Source: Sphingomonas citri | GTDB taxonomy: Bacteria; Pseudomonadota; Alphaproteobacteria; Sphingomonadales; Sphingomonadaceae | Direction of reading: 5' to 3' | NCBI RefSeq assembly: GCF_019429485.1 | Contig: NZ_JAHXZN010000003.1 | Coordinates: 248,001-312,000, forward strand | DNA: 64,000 bases | Shown here: positions 35,802-44,531 of the stretch, piece after piece | Numbering within the stretch: position 1 is the first letter of the stretch | Layout: the number at the start of each line of letters is the position of its first letter | Notes under the pieces: generated by a model | What the model was told of the DNA's origin: nothing | Databases searched by the model: none | What the model saw: only the letters and a program-made list of their open reading frames with translations | Made by a program: the position numbers and the translations under genes

Positions 35802-38156
35802 ATGGCAGACCAATCCTCGACTGATTCCGCCGTCGCTGTCGCGCACGGTACCGCAGCGATCGCCCGCCGCGAGGTCGTCCTCGCCGGCCTGGGCCTCCTC
35901 TCCAGCGCGAGCCTCGCCGCGGTGCTCGGCGGCGGGCGCGACAGCGAGGTTGCGGCCGCTGGCACCGAGGCGGTTGCCGCGATCGAGCGGCGGCCGCCGG
36001 GCGCGGGGTCGGTATCGCCCGGCGCGGTGTCGGGTGCGGCGCCGATCCTGCCGATGCTGCCGGGGAGCACGGCGGACGCCTTCGCGCGGCTGATGGCCTA
36101 TGACCCGGCGGCCGACCCGGACGCGGCCTATTTCCGCTCGGCCGTGCCGCTCGCGCCGCGGATCGCGCCGTTCGCCGCGACACAGGCGCACCCGCGGCTC
36201 GACCCGCGCGCCGGCGCCGCGACGCTGGCCACCACCAACCGCACGATCGCGCCCGACGCGCCCGACGTCTGGCGCGCGGTGCGACATGCGACCACCCCGG
36301 CGGGTGGCGTCCAGGTGGCGCGGCGGCTGGGTGTGCACGACATCGTGGTGCAATGGGGCGGCACCGGGATCGTCCCCAACCCGGCGCTGACCGACGCGGC
36401 GCATCGCAACGGCGCGCTCTGCCTCGGGACGATCTGGCAGCCCGACGCGCGATTGTTCGACGGCAGCGTGGTGCCGGTCGAGCGCGTCGCGGAGAAGCTG
36501 GTCGCGCTGGCGCGCTACTTCGGGTTCGACGGCTATTTCGTCAATCACGAGCTCGGCTCGGCGCAGGCCAAGGCGCAGGTCGCCGGGCTCATGGCGGCGA
36601 TGCACGCGGTGGCGCGGCGCGCGCGCGTCGCGCCGTTCCACCTCCAGCATTACGACGGGCACGGTGACCTCAGGGACCTGTTCGCGCCCGACGCGAGCGG
36701 CGCCCCCGCCGCCGACACCGTGATGATCGACCAGGGCTGGAGCGGCTATAACGGACCGGGCGGCTGCTGCACGAGCTGGCCCGCCGACCCGGCGACGCTG
36801 GCGGCGGGGGCGAGCGCCTTCCAGCGCACCCCCGCGGACGTCTTCTTCGGGCTGCAGCTCTATCCCGGACCGGGCTTCATCGGCGCCGCGGCGCCGCGCG
36901 TGATCAGCCCGGACGGGGGCAGCGGCCGGGAGGGTGGCACCGCGGGCGGCGGGCTCCAGCTCTACTCGGTCGACGACGGCTGCCTCAACCTGTGGCGCGC
37001 ACGCCAGGCGGGGCGCGGCGCCGCCTTCCTCGACGCGGCCGCCGACGTCGCGACGGTCGAGCGGCTGGTCTACAGCGGCCAGACGCAGAACCCGGCACTG
37101 TCGAACGCGCCGAGCGCCGCGCAGCAGGCGGTGTACGACAGCGGGCGGCTCAGCTGGGGCGACACCACCCTCTACCGCCTGTCCGAATGGGCGACGACCG
37201 ACGGCACGCTCGCGCGCTTCAGCCCCGACCAGGCCGACCTGCCGATCACCTACGGCGTGGCCAATTTCATCGCCGAGCGCTCCGTGATCGGGGCGGCACC
37301 GTTCGCGACGCACTTCAACGAGGGCGAGGGCCAGGCCTTCTTCGTCGAGGGGCGACGCGTCAGCGATACAGCGTGGTTCAACCTCGGCATCCAGGACGTG
37401 CTGCCGACCTGGCAATGGTGGCGCGCGCCGTTCGAAGGGCTGACCGATCGCGCCGCGGAGGCGCCCGGTCTGCTGGAGGTCGGCCTCGACCAGGCGATCG
37501 CCTATGACGGCGGCTCGTCGCTGCGGGTGTACGGCCTGCTCGGCGTCGGCGCGGCGACGCGGGTCCATCTGTTCAAGACCGACATCGCGGTTGCGGGCGC
37601 GACCGCGGTCGAGCTCGTGACGCTCGCCCGCGCGGCGGATCGCGCGCGCACCCGGCTCGGCCTGATCTTCGCCGACCGGCCCGACCGGCCGGAGTGGCTG
37701 CCGCTGCCGCCCGGCTGGCCCGCCGCGGGCGAGGGCGGCTGGACGCTCAGCCGGCTCGATCTCGGCCGCTTCTCCGGCCGCCGCATGGCGAGCATCCTGC
37801 TCGGGTTCGAGCCCGGTGACGGCGGCGCCGCGCCGCTCGACCTGCGCGTCGGACGCTTCGCGATCACCGGCGAGGAACTGGTCTCGCTCGCGCCGCCGCG
37901 CGGGCTGCGGCTCGACCGCCGCGTCACCGACGCCGCGACCGGCGCGATCGGGCTCGGGCTGCGCTGGGAGGACGACGGCCGCTTCGACGTCTTCCGCGTC
38001 GACGCGCAGGGCGGCGCGCGCCGCTGGCTCGGGCGCATCGACGGCCGGTGCTTCTACGCTCCCGCCGCGCTGCCGGCGGGGACCGAGTCGGCGATCATCG
38101 AGGTGCAGGCGATCGGCGACGGCCGGCGCGGCGGCGCGGCGCGGCTCCGCGTCTGA
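35802..38156 (+). CDS. GH85-like endo-beta-N-acetylglucosaminidase
   Basis: This 784-residue exported protein starts at ATG 35802 with a GAGGG RBS. The N terminus has a Tat-like RREVVLAGLGLL segment with a hydrophobic stretch. The catalytic domain shows GALCLGTIWQPD, LARYFGFDGYFVNHELG with the Asn-x-Glu pair Asn248 and Glu250 typical of GH85 enzymes (assisting Asn and acid/base Glu), and MIDQGWSGYNGP. C-terminal beta-rich regions follow. GH85 enzymes cut the chitobiose core of N-glycans or related GlcNAc-containing chains. The TonB receptor that follows suggests a small glycan-uptake locus. Confidence 0.8.
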   Translation: MADQSSTDSAVAVAHGTAAIARREVVLAGLGLLSSASLAAVLGGGRDSEVAAAGTEAVAAIERRPPGAGSVSPGAVSGAAPILPMLPGSTADAFARLMAYDPAADPDAAYFRSAVPLAPRIAPFAATQAHPRLDPRAGAATLATTNRTIAPDAPDVWRAVRHATTPAGGVQVARRLGVHDIVVQWGGTGIVPNPALTDAAHRNGALCLGTIWQPDARLFDGSVVPVERVAEKLVALARYFGFDGYFVNHELGSAQAKAQVAGLMAAMHAVARRARVAPFHLQHYDGHGDLRDLFAPDASGAPAADTVMIDQGWSGYNGPGGCCTSWPADPATLAAGASAFQRTPADVFFGLQLYPGPGFIGAAAPRVISPDGGSGREGGTAGGGLQLYSVDDGCLNLWRARQAGRGAAFLDAAADVATVERLVYSGQTQNPALSNAPSAAQQAVYDSGRLSWGDTTLYRLSEWATTDGTLARFSPDQADLPITYGVANFIAERSVIGAAPFATHFNEGEGQAFFVEGRRVSDTAWFNLGIQDVLPTWQWWRAPFEGLTDRAAEAPGLLEVGLDQAIAYDGGSSLRVYGLLGVGAATRVHLFKTDIAVAGATAVELVTLARAADRARTRLGLIFADRPDRPEWLPLPPGWPAAGEGGWTLSRLDLGRFSGRRMASILLGFEPGDGGAAPLDLRVGRFAITGEELVSLAPPRGLRLDRRVTDAATGAIGLGLRWEDDGRFDVFRVDAQGGARRWLGRIDGRCFYAPAALPAGTESAIIEVQAIGDGRRGGAARLRV

Positions 38157-38218
38157 TCCGGGGGGATCGCGGCCCGACGCGCGCGCCGGGCCACCTATCA
38201 ACGAGAGGGGAGAAGAGA

Positions 38219-41083
38219 ATGACCATCCTGCGGCGGCTCGCGCTTCTGGCGAGCGTTTCCACGCTGACCCTGCTGCCGGCCGCCGCTTCGGCGCAGCAGC
38301 CCGCCGGGCCGGCGGCGGGCGGCGCACCTTCCCCGCAGGGCGACGAGGCCGCCGCGCAGGAGATCGTCGTCACCGGCATCCGCGCCAGCCTTGCCTCGGC
38401 GCTCTCCGCCAAGCGGCTCGCGCCCAACGTGATCGACAGCATCTCCGCCGAGGACGCGGGCAAGTTCCCCGAGGTGAACGTGGCCGAGTCGCTCCAGCGC
38501 GTGCCCGGCGTGCAGGTGGTGCGCGGCTTCGGCCTGGGGCAGCAGATCGCCGCGCGCGGGCTGGGGCCCGACTTCACCAACGTGCTGCTCGACGGGCGCA
38601 CGCTGCCGTCCGACACCGGCGCCTGGTCGGCCGACGGCGGCGGGCGCGGGCGCAGCTTCAACTTCGACGTGCTGCCCGCCGACATGATCTCGCGCATCGA
38701 CGTCAACAAGACGATGCTGCCCGGCCTGACCGAGGGCGGCATCGGCGCCACCGTCAACATCCTCACCCCGCGCCCGCTGACGATCGGCAAGAGCTATGGC
38801 GCGCTGTCGCTCGGCGGCATGGCGGTGGAGCGCGCCCACACCGTACGCCCCAATGTCAGCGGGCTGTATTCCTGGGTTAGTCCGGCCAGAACCGTGGGCG
38901 TGCTGGTGTCCGGCTCCTACGCCGACTTCCGCATGTCGGGGGATTATGCGCGCATCAACCAATGGGATGCCGCCGCCTTCCACGTCGTGCGCGGCGGCGC
39001 CGCCGCGCCGGTGGTCACCTCGGAGCAGCTCAACGGCCCGCGGCAGGCGAGCTACGGCACCTATGACGGTGGCACGAAACGCTATTTCGGTAGCGTGGCG
39101 CTCCAGGTCGCGCCGAGCGACCGGCTGACGCTGAGCGCCGACGGCTTCTACACGCGGCTCGACCAGAAAATCGGCGACTCGATCGTCAACCTCGTGTTCG
39201 GCAACACGATCATCGACCCGACGGTGGACCGCGACGGCATCGTCACCGCCGGCACCTATCCCGGCCAGGCGTTCCTGAACGCCCCCGCGGTCGCCGCCGC
39301 GCTGGCGGGAAGCCAGGTGGCGCAGCCGCAGAACCTGTCGGTGATCCGCTCGCGCGACCGGCTCGCCGAGAGCTATGACCTCGGCCTCAACGCGGCGTGG
39401 CGGCCGAGCGACGCGCTGACGATCACCGCCGACGTCTCCCACGGCCGCGCCACCGGCGACAAGCGCTTCGATCCCTATGTGCTGATCGGCAACTACGCCG
39501 CCAACAACGTCAGCTACGCGTTCAAGCAGGGCAACCCGCAGATCGCGACGAGCGACACGGTCTTCACCGATCCCGCGCGGATCCGGCTCGGCTATTCGGG
39601 CAATTGGGGGCAGACGGTCGACGATCGCCTCACGGAGGCGCAGCTGGGCGCGCGCTGGCGCCCGGGCGGGTCGGTGATCGGCGCGATCAGCGTCGGGGCG
39701 GACTATCAGGACCGTACCAAGGGGCAGGACAATGACAGCTCGCGCTCCGATCCCTACGACACGCTGACCTTCCCGGTCGACCCATCGCTGCTGCGGCCGA
39801 TGACTCTGGGGGACGACTTCCTGCGCGGTGCGGTCAAGCCGCCGAGCCGCCAGTTCTTCGGCTATGATCCGCACCGGCTGATCGCGTGGCTGTCGCAGCC
39901 CGCGCAGCTCGACCGGCGCGGCCAATATAGCAGCAGCTACCTGCCGACGCGCGCCGCCGATGGGACGACCAGCTGCACCGGCAATTGCGCGCTGATCGAG
40001 TCCGACCCCAAGATGCCGGGCGGCCCGCTCGCGCTGGTGTACGATCCCGGCGGCAGCTTCGCGACGCGCGAGCGGGTCGCCGCCGGCTATGCCGACGCGA
40101 CGCTGGGCGCGGGCGCGCTGTCGGGCAATGTCGGCGCGCGCCTCGTTCACGTCGACACCGAGTCGCGGGGATACGGCGCCACCGTCACCGCGATCACGCT
40201 GCCGTCGGGCGGCACCAATTACGTGTTCACCTATTCGCCCGCCGGCCCGCAGGCGCAGGGCGCGCGCTACACCGCGGTGCTGCCCTCGGCGAACCTGAGC
40301 TACGAGATCACCCCCGAGCTGCTGCTGCGCGGCGCGGTGGGGCGGGCGCTGAGCCGCGCCGACCTCAACGACCTGCGATACGGCGAGTCATGGAGCGGGC
40401 AGGCCGGGCGGCTGACGCTGGGGCTGGGCAACCCGGCGCTCAAGCCGCAGTTCGCGACCAATTACGACCTGTCGCTTGAATATTATCTCTCGAAGGTGAG
40501 CTACGTCTCGGTCGCCGGCTTCCGCAAGGATCTGTCCGATCTGTTCCAGTCGCGCACCACGCAGGTGACGCTGCCGCTCGCGCCCGAGCGAGTCTTCGTC
40601 ACCCAGACGGTCAATCTCGCGCGCGGGCGGGTCGACGGCGTCGAGGTGGCGGCGCAATATACGCTGGACGATCGCTTCGGCTGGCTCTCCGGCCTGGGCG
40701 CCAGCGCCAATTACACGCATGTCGACGCGAGGACGCGCGATGCCGCGGGCGCGTGCGGCTTCACCGGCATCTCGCCCGACTCGTACAATGCCAGCGGCTT
40801 CTACGATAACGGTCGGCTCGAGCTGCGCGCCTCGTACAACTGGCGGTCGCGCTGGACGATGGCGTGCGACTGGAACGGCCCCGGAGTCGACCAGGTCCAT
40901 GCGGCCTACGGCCAGGTCGATCTCGCGCTGCGCTACGATTTCAATCCGGCGCTGCAGCTGTTCGCCGACGTCACCAACCTCGCCGATGCCGACAATCTGA
41001 TCTACGGTGGGGTGGAATCGCGCTTCATCGAGCGCGGCATCTCCTATCGCCGTGTCAACGCCGGGGCGCGGCTGCGGTTCTGA
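38219..41083 (+). CDS. TonB-dependent outer-membrane receptor
   Basis: The 954-residue protein starts at ATG 38219 after a GAGAGGGGAGAAG purine-rich RBS. Signal peptide ends at PAAASAQQ; the TonB box is QEIVVTGIRASLASAL; plug motifs are ESLQRVPGVQVVRGFG, RGLGPDFTNVLLDGR and GGIGATVNI. The barrel ends RRVNAGARLRF with the expected terminal Phe. The IRASLASAL type is common in Caulobacter/Sphingomonas oligosaccharide receptors. It lies 62 bases after the GH85 gene on the same strand, so GH85 and this receptor probably share a glycan substrate. Confidence 0.93.
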   Translation: MTILRRLALLASVSTLTLLPAAASAQQPAGPAAGGAPSPQGDEAAAQEIVVTGIRASLASALSAKRLAPNVIDSISAEDAGKFPEVNVAESLQRVPGVQVVRGFGLGQQIAARGLGPDFTNVLLDGRTLPSDTGAWSADGGGRGRSFNFDVLPADMISRIDVNKTMLPGLTEGGIGATVNILTPRPLTIGKSYGALSLGGMAVERAHTVRPNVSGLYSWVSPARTVGVLVSGSYADFRMSGDYARINQWDAAAFHVVRGGAAAPVVTSEQLNGPRQASYGTYDGGTKRYFGSVALQVAPSDRLTLSADGFYTRLDQKIGDSIVNLVFGNTIIDPTVDRDGIVTAGTYPGQAFLNAPAVAAALAGSQVAQPQNLSVIRSRDRLAESYDLGLNAAWRPSDALTITADVSHGRATGDKRFDPYVLIGNYAANNVSYAFKQGNPQIATSDTVFTDPARIRLGYSGNWGQTVDDRLTEAQLGARWRPGGSVIGAISVGADYQDRTKGQDNDSSRSDPYDTLTFPVDPSLLRPMTLGDDFLRGAVKPPSRQFFGYDPHRLIAWLSQPAQLDRRGQYSSSYLPTRAADGTTSCTGNCALIESDPKMPGGPLALVYDPGGSFATRERVAAGYADATLGAGALSGNVGARLVHVDTESRGYGATVTAITLPSGGTNYVFTYSPAGPQAQGARYTAVLPSANLSYEITPELLLRGAVGRALSRADLNDLRYGESWSGQAGRLTLGLGNPALKPQFATNYDLSLEYYLSKVSYVSVAGFRKDLSDLFQSRTTQVTLPLAPERVFVTQTVNLARGRVDGVEVAAQYTLDDRFGWLSGLGASANYTHVDARTRDAAGACGFTGISPDSYNASGFYDNGRLELRASYNWRSRWTMACDWNGPGVDQVHAAYGQVDLALRYDFNPALQLFADVTNLADADNLIYGGVESRFIERGISYRRVNAGARLRF

Positions 41084-41114
41084 CGGGCGGGGCGGCGGCG
41101 CGCGACCACGATGG

Positions 41115-41762
41115 TCAGGCCCGTGCCGCCGCCTCCGCCGCCGCCGCGGGCTCACCCGCGGCGAAGCGCGCGTCGATCCAGGCCTCCGCCGCGCGCCAGT
41201 CGTCGATCCGCGCGTGCGCCAGCGGCGCGGCGGGCACGCCCGCGGCGAGCGCGGGCTCGGCGATCATGTGGAGCCGCCACACGCCGGGCGCGTGCTTCGC
41301 CACCGATTCGTGGTGGTGCGGCAGGTCGTCGACGAAGACGGTGACCGGGTCGCCGTGTTCCGCCACCAGCCGCGCCACCGGGGCGCCCTTGCCGCCCTGG
41401 TTGCACTCGACCCGATGCGCGATCCCGAAGCGTTCGAGCTGTTCGACGCGGTGGGTGCGGCACTGGTCCTCGAGGTTGGTGAGGATGACGATGTCGGCGC
41501 GCTCGGCCAGCCGCGCCAGCGCCTCGCCGGCGTGGGGCACGAGCGTCTGGCGCGCCATCTCGGCGGGGAAGAAGCCGCCGAGATAGCCGAACATCTCTTC
41601 CTGGGTCAGCGGCGCCCCGCCGCGCCGGCGCATGTTCTTGGCCAGTTCCCAGCTGTCATAGCGGAACTCGATGTCGTGCGCTTCGTCGAGCCAGGTGGCG
41701 AAGTGGCGCACCATGTGGAGTAAGACCTCGTCGCAGTCGCTGATCAGCAGCGGTCGGGTCAT
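41115..41762 (-). CDS. HAD-superfamily hydrolase
   Basis: The 215-residue protein is read from the ATG at 41762, which overlaps the stop of the DUF3572 gene by four bases. Motif I is SDCDEVLLHM, with two nucleophile/acid-base Asp residues; motif II VILTNLED and motif IV TVFVDDLPHHHES follow. It has the size of a small phosphatase without a large cap. The substrate is unknown. The gene is translationally coupled to DUF3572. Confidence 0.83.
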   Translation of the reverse strand: MTRPLLISDCDEVLLHMVRHFATWLDEAHDIEFRYDSWELAKNMRRRGGAPLTQEEMFGYLGGFFPAEMARQTLVPHAGEALARLAERADIVILTNLEDQCRTHRVEQLERFGIAHRVECNQGGKGAPVARLVAEHGDPVTVFVDDLPHHHESVAKHAPGVWRLHMIAEPALAAGVPAAPLAHARIDDWRAAEAWIDARFAAGEPAAAAEAAARA

Positions 41763-42040
41763 CGTGGCGCTTCCTCCAATCGGGCGCGCGCCGCGACCAG
41801 CGCGGCCGGGGTGGTACCGGTCGCCGCGGCGCAGGCGAGAAGATCGGGTTCGTGCGCCTCGAGGAAGGCGAGGCACGCGGCCAGCACGGCAGGGTCGCGC
41901 AGCCGCGCGCGCAGATCGTCGGGCGCGAGCCCCGTCACGCCGATCAGTCGCTCGGCGCGCAACGGTTCGTTAAGCGTCCAGGCGAGAGCGTCGAGCGCGA
42001 TCGTGGCCGCGTCGGGCTGGTTTGGATCGGTTCGGACCAT
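41759..42040 (-). CDS. DUF3572 family protein
   Basis: This small 93-residue alpha-helical protein matches the DUF3572 family: ALDALAWTLNEPLRAERLIGVTGL (in parts) and LEAHEPDLLACAAATG. Its function is unknown. It is widespread in Alphaproteobacteria. It lies divergently beside the DivK-like gene, 32 bases apart, and its TGA overlaps the HAD hydrolase start. The pairing suggests a link with cell-cycle or stress regulation, by inference only. Confidence 0.82.
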   Translation of the reverse strand: MVRTDPNQPDAATIALDALAWTLNEPLRAERLIGVTGLAPDDLRARLRDPAVLAACLAFLEAHEPDLLACAAATGTTPAALVAARARLEEAPR

Positions 42041-42072
42041 TATCTATCTGGCGTCAGAGGAGAAAGCGGCGC

Positions 42073-42435
42073 GTGGCCAAGCGGGTGCTCGTTGTCGAGG
42101 ACAATGAACTCAATCTCAAGCTGTTCTGTGACCTGTTGCGGGCGCACGACTTCGCGGTCGAGCCGGTGCGCGACGGGCGCGAGGCGGTGGAGCGCACCCG
42201 CGCCTTCATGCCCGACCTGATCGTGATGGACATCCAGATGCCGCACGTGACCGGCTATGAGCTGATCCTCGAGCTCAAGGCCGACGCGGCGCTGCGGCAT
42301 ATCCCGGTGATGGCGGTGACCGCTTATGCTGGGCGCGAGGACGAGGAGCGGATCCGTGCCGCGGGGGCGGACGCTTACATCTCCAAGCCGATCACCTTGG
42401 CGCGCTTCATCACCGCGGTGGGGGCGTTGGTGTGA
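42073..42435 (+). CDS. divK: Single-domain response regulator (DivK-like)
   Basis: The 120-residue protein starts at GTG 42073, supported by the upstream AGAGGAGAAAG. The whole protein is a receiver domain: KRVLVVEDNELNLKLF (acidic pocket), IVMDIQMPHVTGYEL with phosphoacceptor Asp, MAVTAYAG with Thr and AYISKPI with Lys. The sequence strongly resembles DivK, a cell-cycle phospho-relay regulator. No output domain is present. Its kinase and phosphatase partners would be elsewhere. The symbol is assigned by similarity of sequence and context. Confidence 0.82.
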   Translation: MAKRVLVVEDNELNLKLFCDLLRAHDFAVEPVRDGREAVERTRAFMPDLIVMDIQMPHVTGYELILELKADAALRHIPVMAVTAYAGREDEERIRAAGADAYISKPITLARFITAVGALV

Positions 42436-42488
42436 GCAGCGCGGCGGTGGCGCCCGCGCGCGGCTGAACGACGGCCTCTGCCTCTTCC

Positions 42489-42583
42489 TTGTTCCCCGGC
42501 GGAAGCCGGGGCCCAGGTGGGAAGGCGGCGGTGTGTCTCACCAGCGTCCCCCAACTGGGCCCCGGCTTTCGCCGGGGAACAGG
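42489..42583. repeat. Dispersed palindromic element (family A)
   Basis: Left arm TTGTTCCCCGGCGGAAGCC and right arm GGCTTTCGCCGGGGAAC form a near-perfect inverted repeat around the core GCCCAGGTGGGAAGGC. That core is shared with 1044-1126. It lies between divK and the convergent prmA gene. Confidence 0.75.
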
Positions 42584-42631
42584 CTTGTTGGGAAAGGTCG
42601 AGTTCCACGACCGTCCGCAATCACTTTCACC

Positions 42632-43579
42632 CTACAGATCGAGCGCCCAGCCGTCGCGCCCGCGCGGGTCGGGCGCGCGTTCGGGGACGTAGCGGGTCGC
42701 CCCCGCCGCCAGCCGCAGGATCGTCCAGTCGCCGCGGCGGTCGACCGCCTCCAGCGCGCAGCCGCAGCGCTCGAAGGCGGCCACCACCTCGGCGCGCTGC
42801 GTCTCGAGCAGCCCGGCGAGCACGATCGCGGCGCGCGGCGCGGCGATCGCCGCCACCTCGGGCGCCATCGAGATCAGCGGGCCGGCGAGGATGTTGGCGA
42901 TCACCAGGTCATAGGGCGCGCGCGCCGCGATCGCCTCGGAGAGCGCGCCGTCCGCCACCACCAGCGCGATGCCGTCGACGTCGTTGGCCACCATGTTCTC
43001 GCGCGTCACCGCGATCGCGGCGGGGTCGATGTCGGTCGCGGTCACCTGCGCCGTTGGCCAGAGATGCCGTGCGGCGAAGGCGAGCAGCCCGGTGCCGGTG
43101 CCGAGGTCGATGACGTCGCTCACCGTCCGGTCGGCCAGCGAGTCGAGCATCGCGAGGCAGCCCGAGGTGGTGGCGTGATGTCCCGTGCCGAACGCCTGGC
43201 CCGCGTCGATCAGGAAGGCGCGGCCGCCCGGCGGCGGCTCCACGGGATGCGCGCTGGTGTGGACGACGAAGCGCCCCTCGCTGATCGGCTCCAGCCCGGC
43301 CTGGCTGAGCGTCACCCAGTCCTGCGCGGTGAGCGGGGTGACCGCTGGCTCGGCCGCCGCCGCGCTCGGCACCAGCGCGCGCAGCGCGGCGAGCATCGCG
43401 GCGTCGGGCTCGTGCTCCATATAGGCGTCGAGCCGCCAGCGCTCGCGGTCGTCCTCGACCTCCTCGCTCGTCATCAGCACCGCGTCGATCGCGAGATCGT
43501 CGGCGGCGTCGATCGCCTCGGCCTCGGCGCGGGTGCAGGGCAGGGTGACGCGCCAGCTGTCGATCGCGTCAGCGGACAT
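42632..43579 (-). CDS. prmA: Ribosomal protein L11 methyltransferase
   Basis: The 315-residue protein has a class I SAM methyltransferase domain: DLGTGTGLLAFAARHLW (motif I), VTATDIDPAAIAVTREN, and VIANILAGPL (motif IV, NILA in place of NPP). The FGTGHHATTSGCLAML stretch is the PrmA hallmark before motif I. It methylates L11 lysines and the N terminus in the cytoplasm. It starts inside the 3' end of the SDR gene (11-base overlap). Confidence 0.93.
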   Translation of the reverse strand: MSADAIDSWRVTLPCTRAEAEAIDAADDLAIDAVLMTSEEVEDDRERWRLDAYMEHEPDAAMLAALRALVPSAAAAEPAVTPLTAQDWVTLSQAGLEPISEGRFVVHTSAHPVEPPPGGRAFLIDAGQAFGTGHHATTSGCLAMLDSLADRTVSDVIDLGTGTGLLAFAARHLWPTAQVTATDIDPAAIAVTRENMVANDVDGIALVVADGALSEAIAARAPYDLVIANILAGPLISMAPEVAAIAAPRAAIVLAGLLETQRAEVVAAFERCGCALEAVDRRGDWTILRLAAGATRYVPERAPDPRGRDGWALDL

Positions 43580-44264
43580 AGCTGGCCCCGTTCACGTCGA
43601 GCACCGCCCCGGTCATCGAGGGCGGCGCCTCGAGCGCGAGGAAGCGCGCCACCGCCGCCACTTCCTCGGGCTGGGCGACGCGGCCGAGCGGGATGTCGGC
43701 GAGCAGCTTGTCGCCGCCGCGGCTGGCGAGATAATCGTCCGCCATGCCGGTCATGGTGAAGCCGGGGCAGATCGCGAAGGCCAGGATGTCCTCGCGGGCA
43801 TAGCCGCGCGCGATCGTCTTGGTCATCGCCACCATGCCCGCCTTGGCGGCGGCATAATGCCAGTGCGCCGGGCTGTCGCCGCGATAGGCGGCGCGGCTGG
43901 CGACGTTGACCAGCCGCCCGCCGCGCCCGCCGTGCTGCCAGTGACGCACCGCCAGCCGGCTGAGCTCGGCCGCGGCGGTGAGGTTGATCCGCAGCGTGCG
44001 CTCCCAGCCCGCGACCCAGTCGTCTGTGTCGAGTGGGTTGGCCTCGAACACGCCGGCGTTGTTGATCAGCACGTCGACGCGGCCGCCGAGCCGGTCGAGC
44101 GCGGCGTCCCACAGGCGCGCGGGGGCGGCGGGGTCGGCGAAGTCGGCGGCGAGGCCGCTCGCGGTGGCGTGGCGCGCGAGCGCGACGTCGGGGGTGGCGT
44201 CGAGCGCGGCGGCGATGGCGGCGCCGATGCCGCGGCTCGCGCCGGTGAGGAGGATGTTGACCAT
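43569..44264 (-). CDS. Short-chain dehydrogenase/reductase (FabG-like)
   Basis: This 231-residue classic SDR has the TGASRGIG nucleotide-binding motif (residues 7-14), NNAG at 68-71, Ser123, Tyr137 and Lys141 (HYAAAKAG). The C-terminal region AICPGFTMTGM is typical of the 3-oxoacyl reductase type, but this does not determine substrate. The gene precedes prmA on the same strand and overlaps it. The shared operon may be incidental to function. Confidence 0.87.
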   Translation of the reverse strand: MVNILLTGASRGIGAAIAAALDATPDVALARHATASGLAADFADPAAPARLWDAALDRLGGRVDVLINNAGVFEANPLDTDDWVAGWERTLRINLTAAAELSRLAVRHWQHGGRGGRLVNVASRAAYRGDSPAHWHYAAAKAGMVAMTKTIARGYAREDILAFAICPGFTMTGMADDYLASRGGDKLLADIPLGRVAQPEEVAAVARFLALEAPPSMTGAVLDVNGASYVR

Positions 44265-44365
44265 GCGCGCCGCGATAGGACGGAAGCGGGGGGCGGGGCC
44301 AGAGGGTTGCGCGGGCGGAAGTGAGCCGGTTTGCCTCGAAGCGCTCTCGCCACGAGCGGGCGGTG

Positions 44366-44517
44366 CTTCGAGACGCCGCTTCGACGGGCTCGGCGGCTCC
44401 TCAGCACGAACGGCGGGATATTCTTTCGTTCGCGGCTCGGCGGCTCCTCAGCGGTGGGGTTTGTTGTCCCGTTCGCGCTGAGGAGAGGCTGAGCCCGTCG
44501 AAGCCTCGTCTCGAAGC
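44366..44517. repeat. Long dispersed inverted repeat (family D)
   Basis: The left arm begins CTTCGAGACGCC and contains TTCGACGGGCTC and CCTCAGCACGAACGG. The right arm contains CCGTTCGCGCTGAGGA and GAGCCCGTCGAAGC with TCTCGAAG at its end. About 48-base imperfect arms flank a second partial copy (GCGGCTCGGCGGCTCCTCAG). It occupies the gap upstream of the SDR gene and downstream of the first chemoreceptor gene. Confidence 0.75.
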
Positions 44518-44531
44518 GTTATCGCCCGCCG

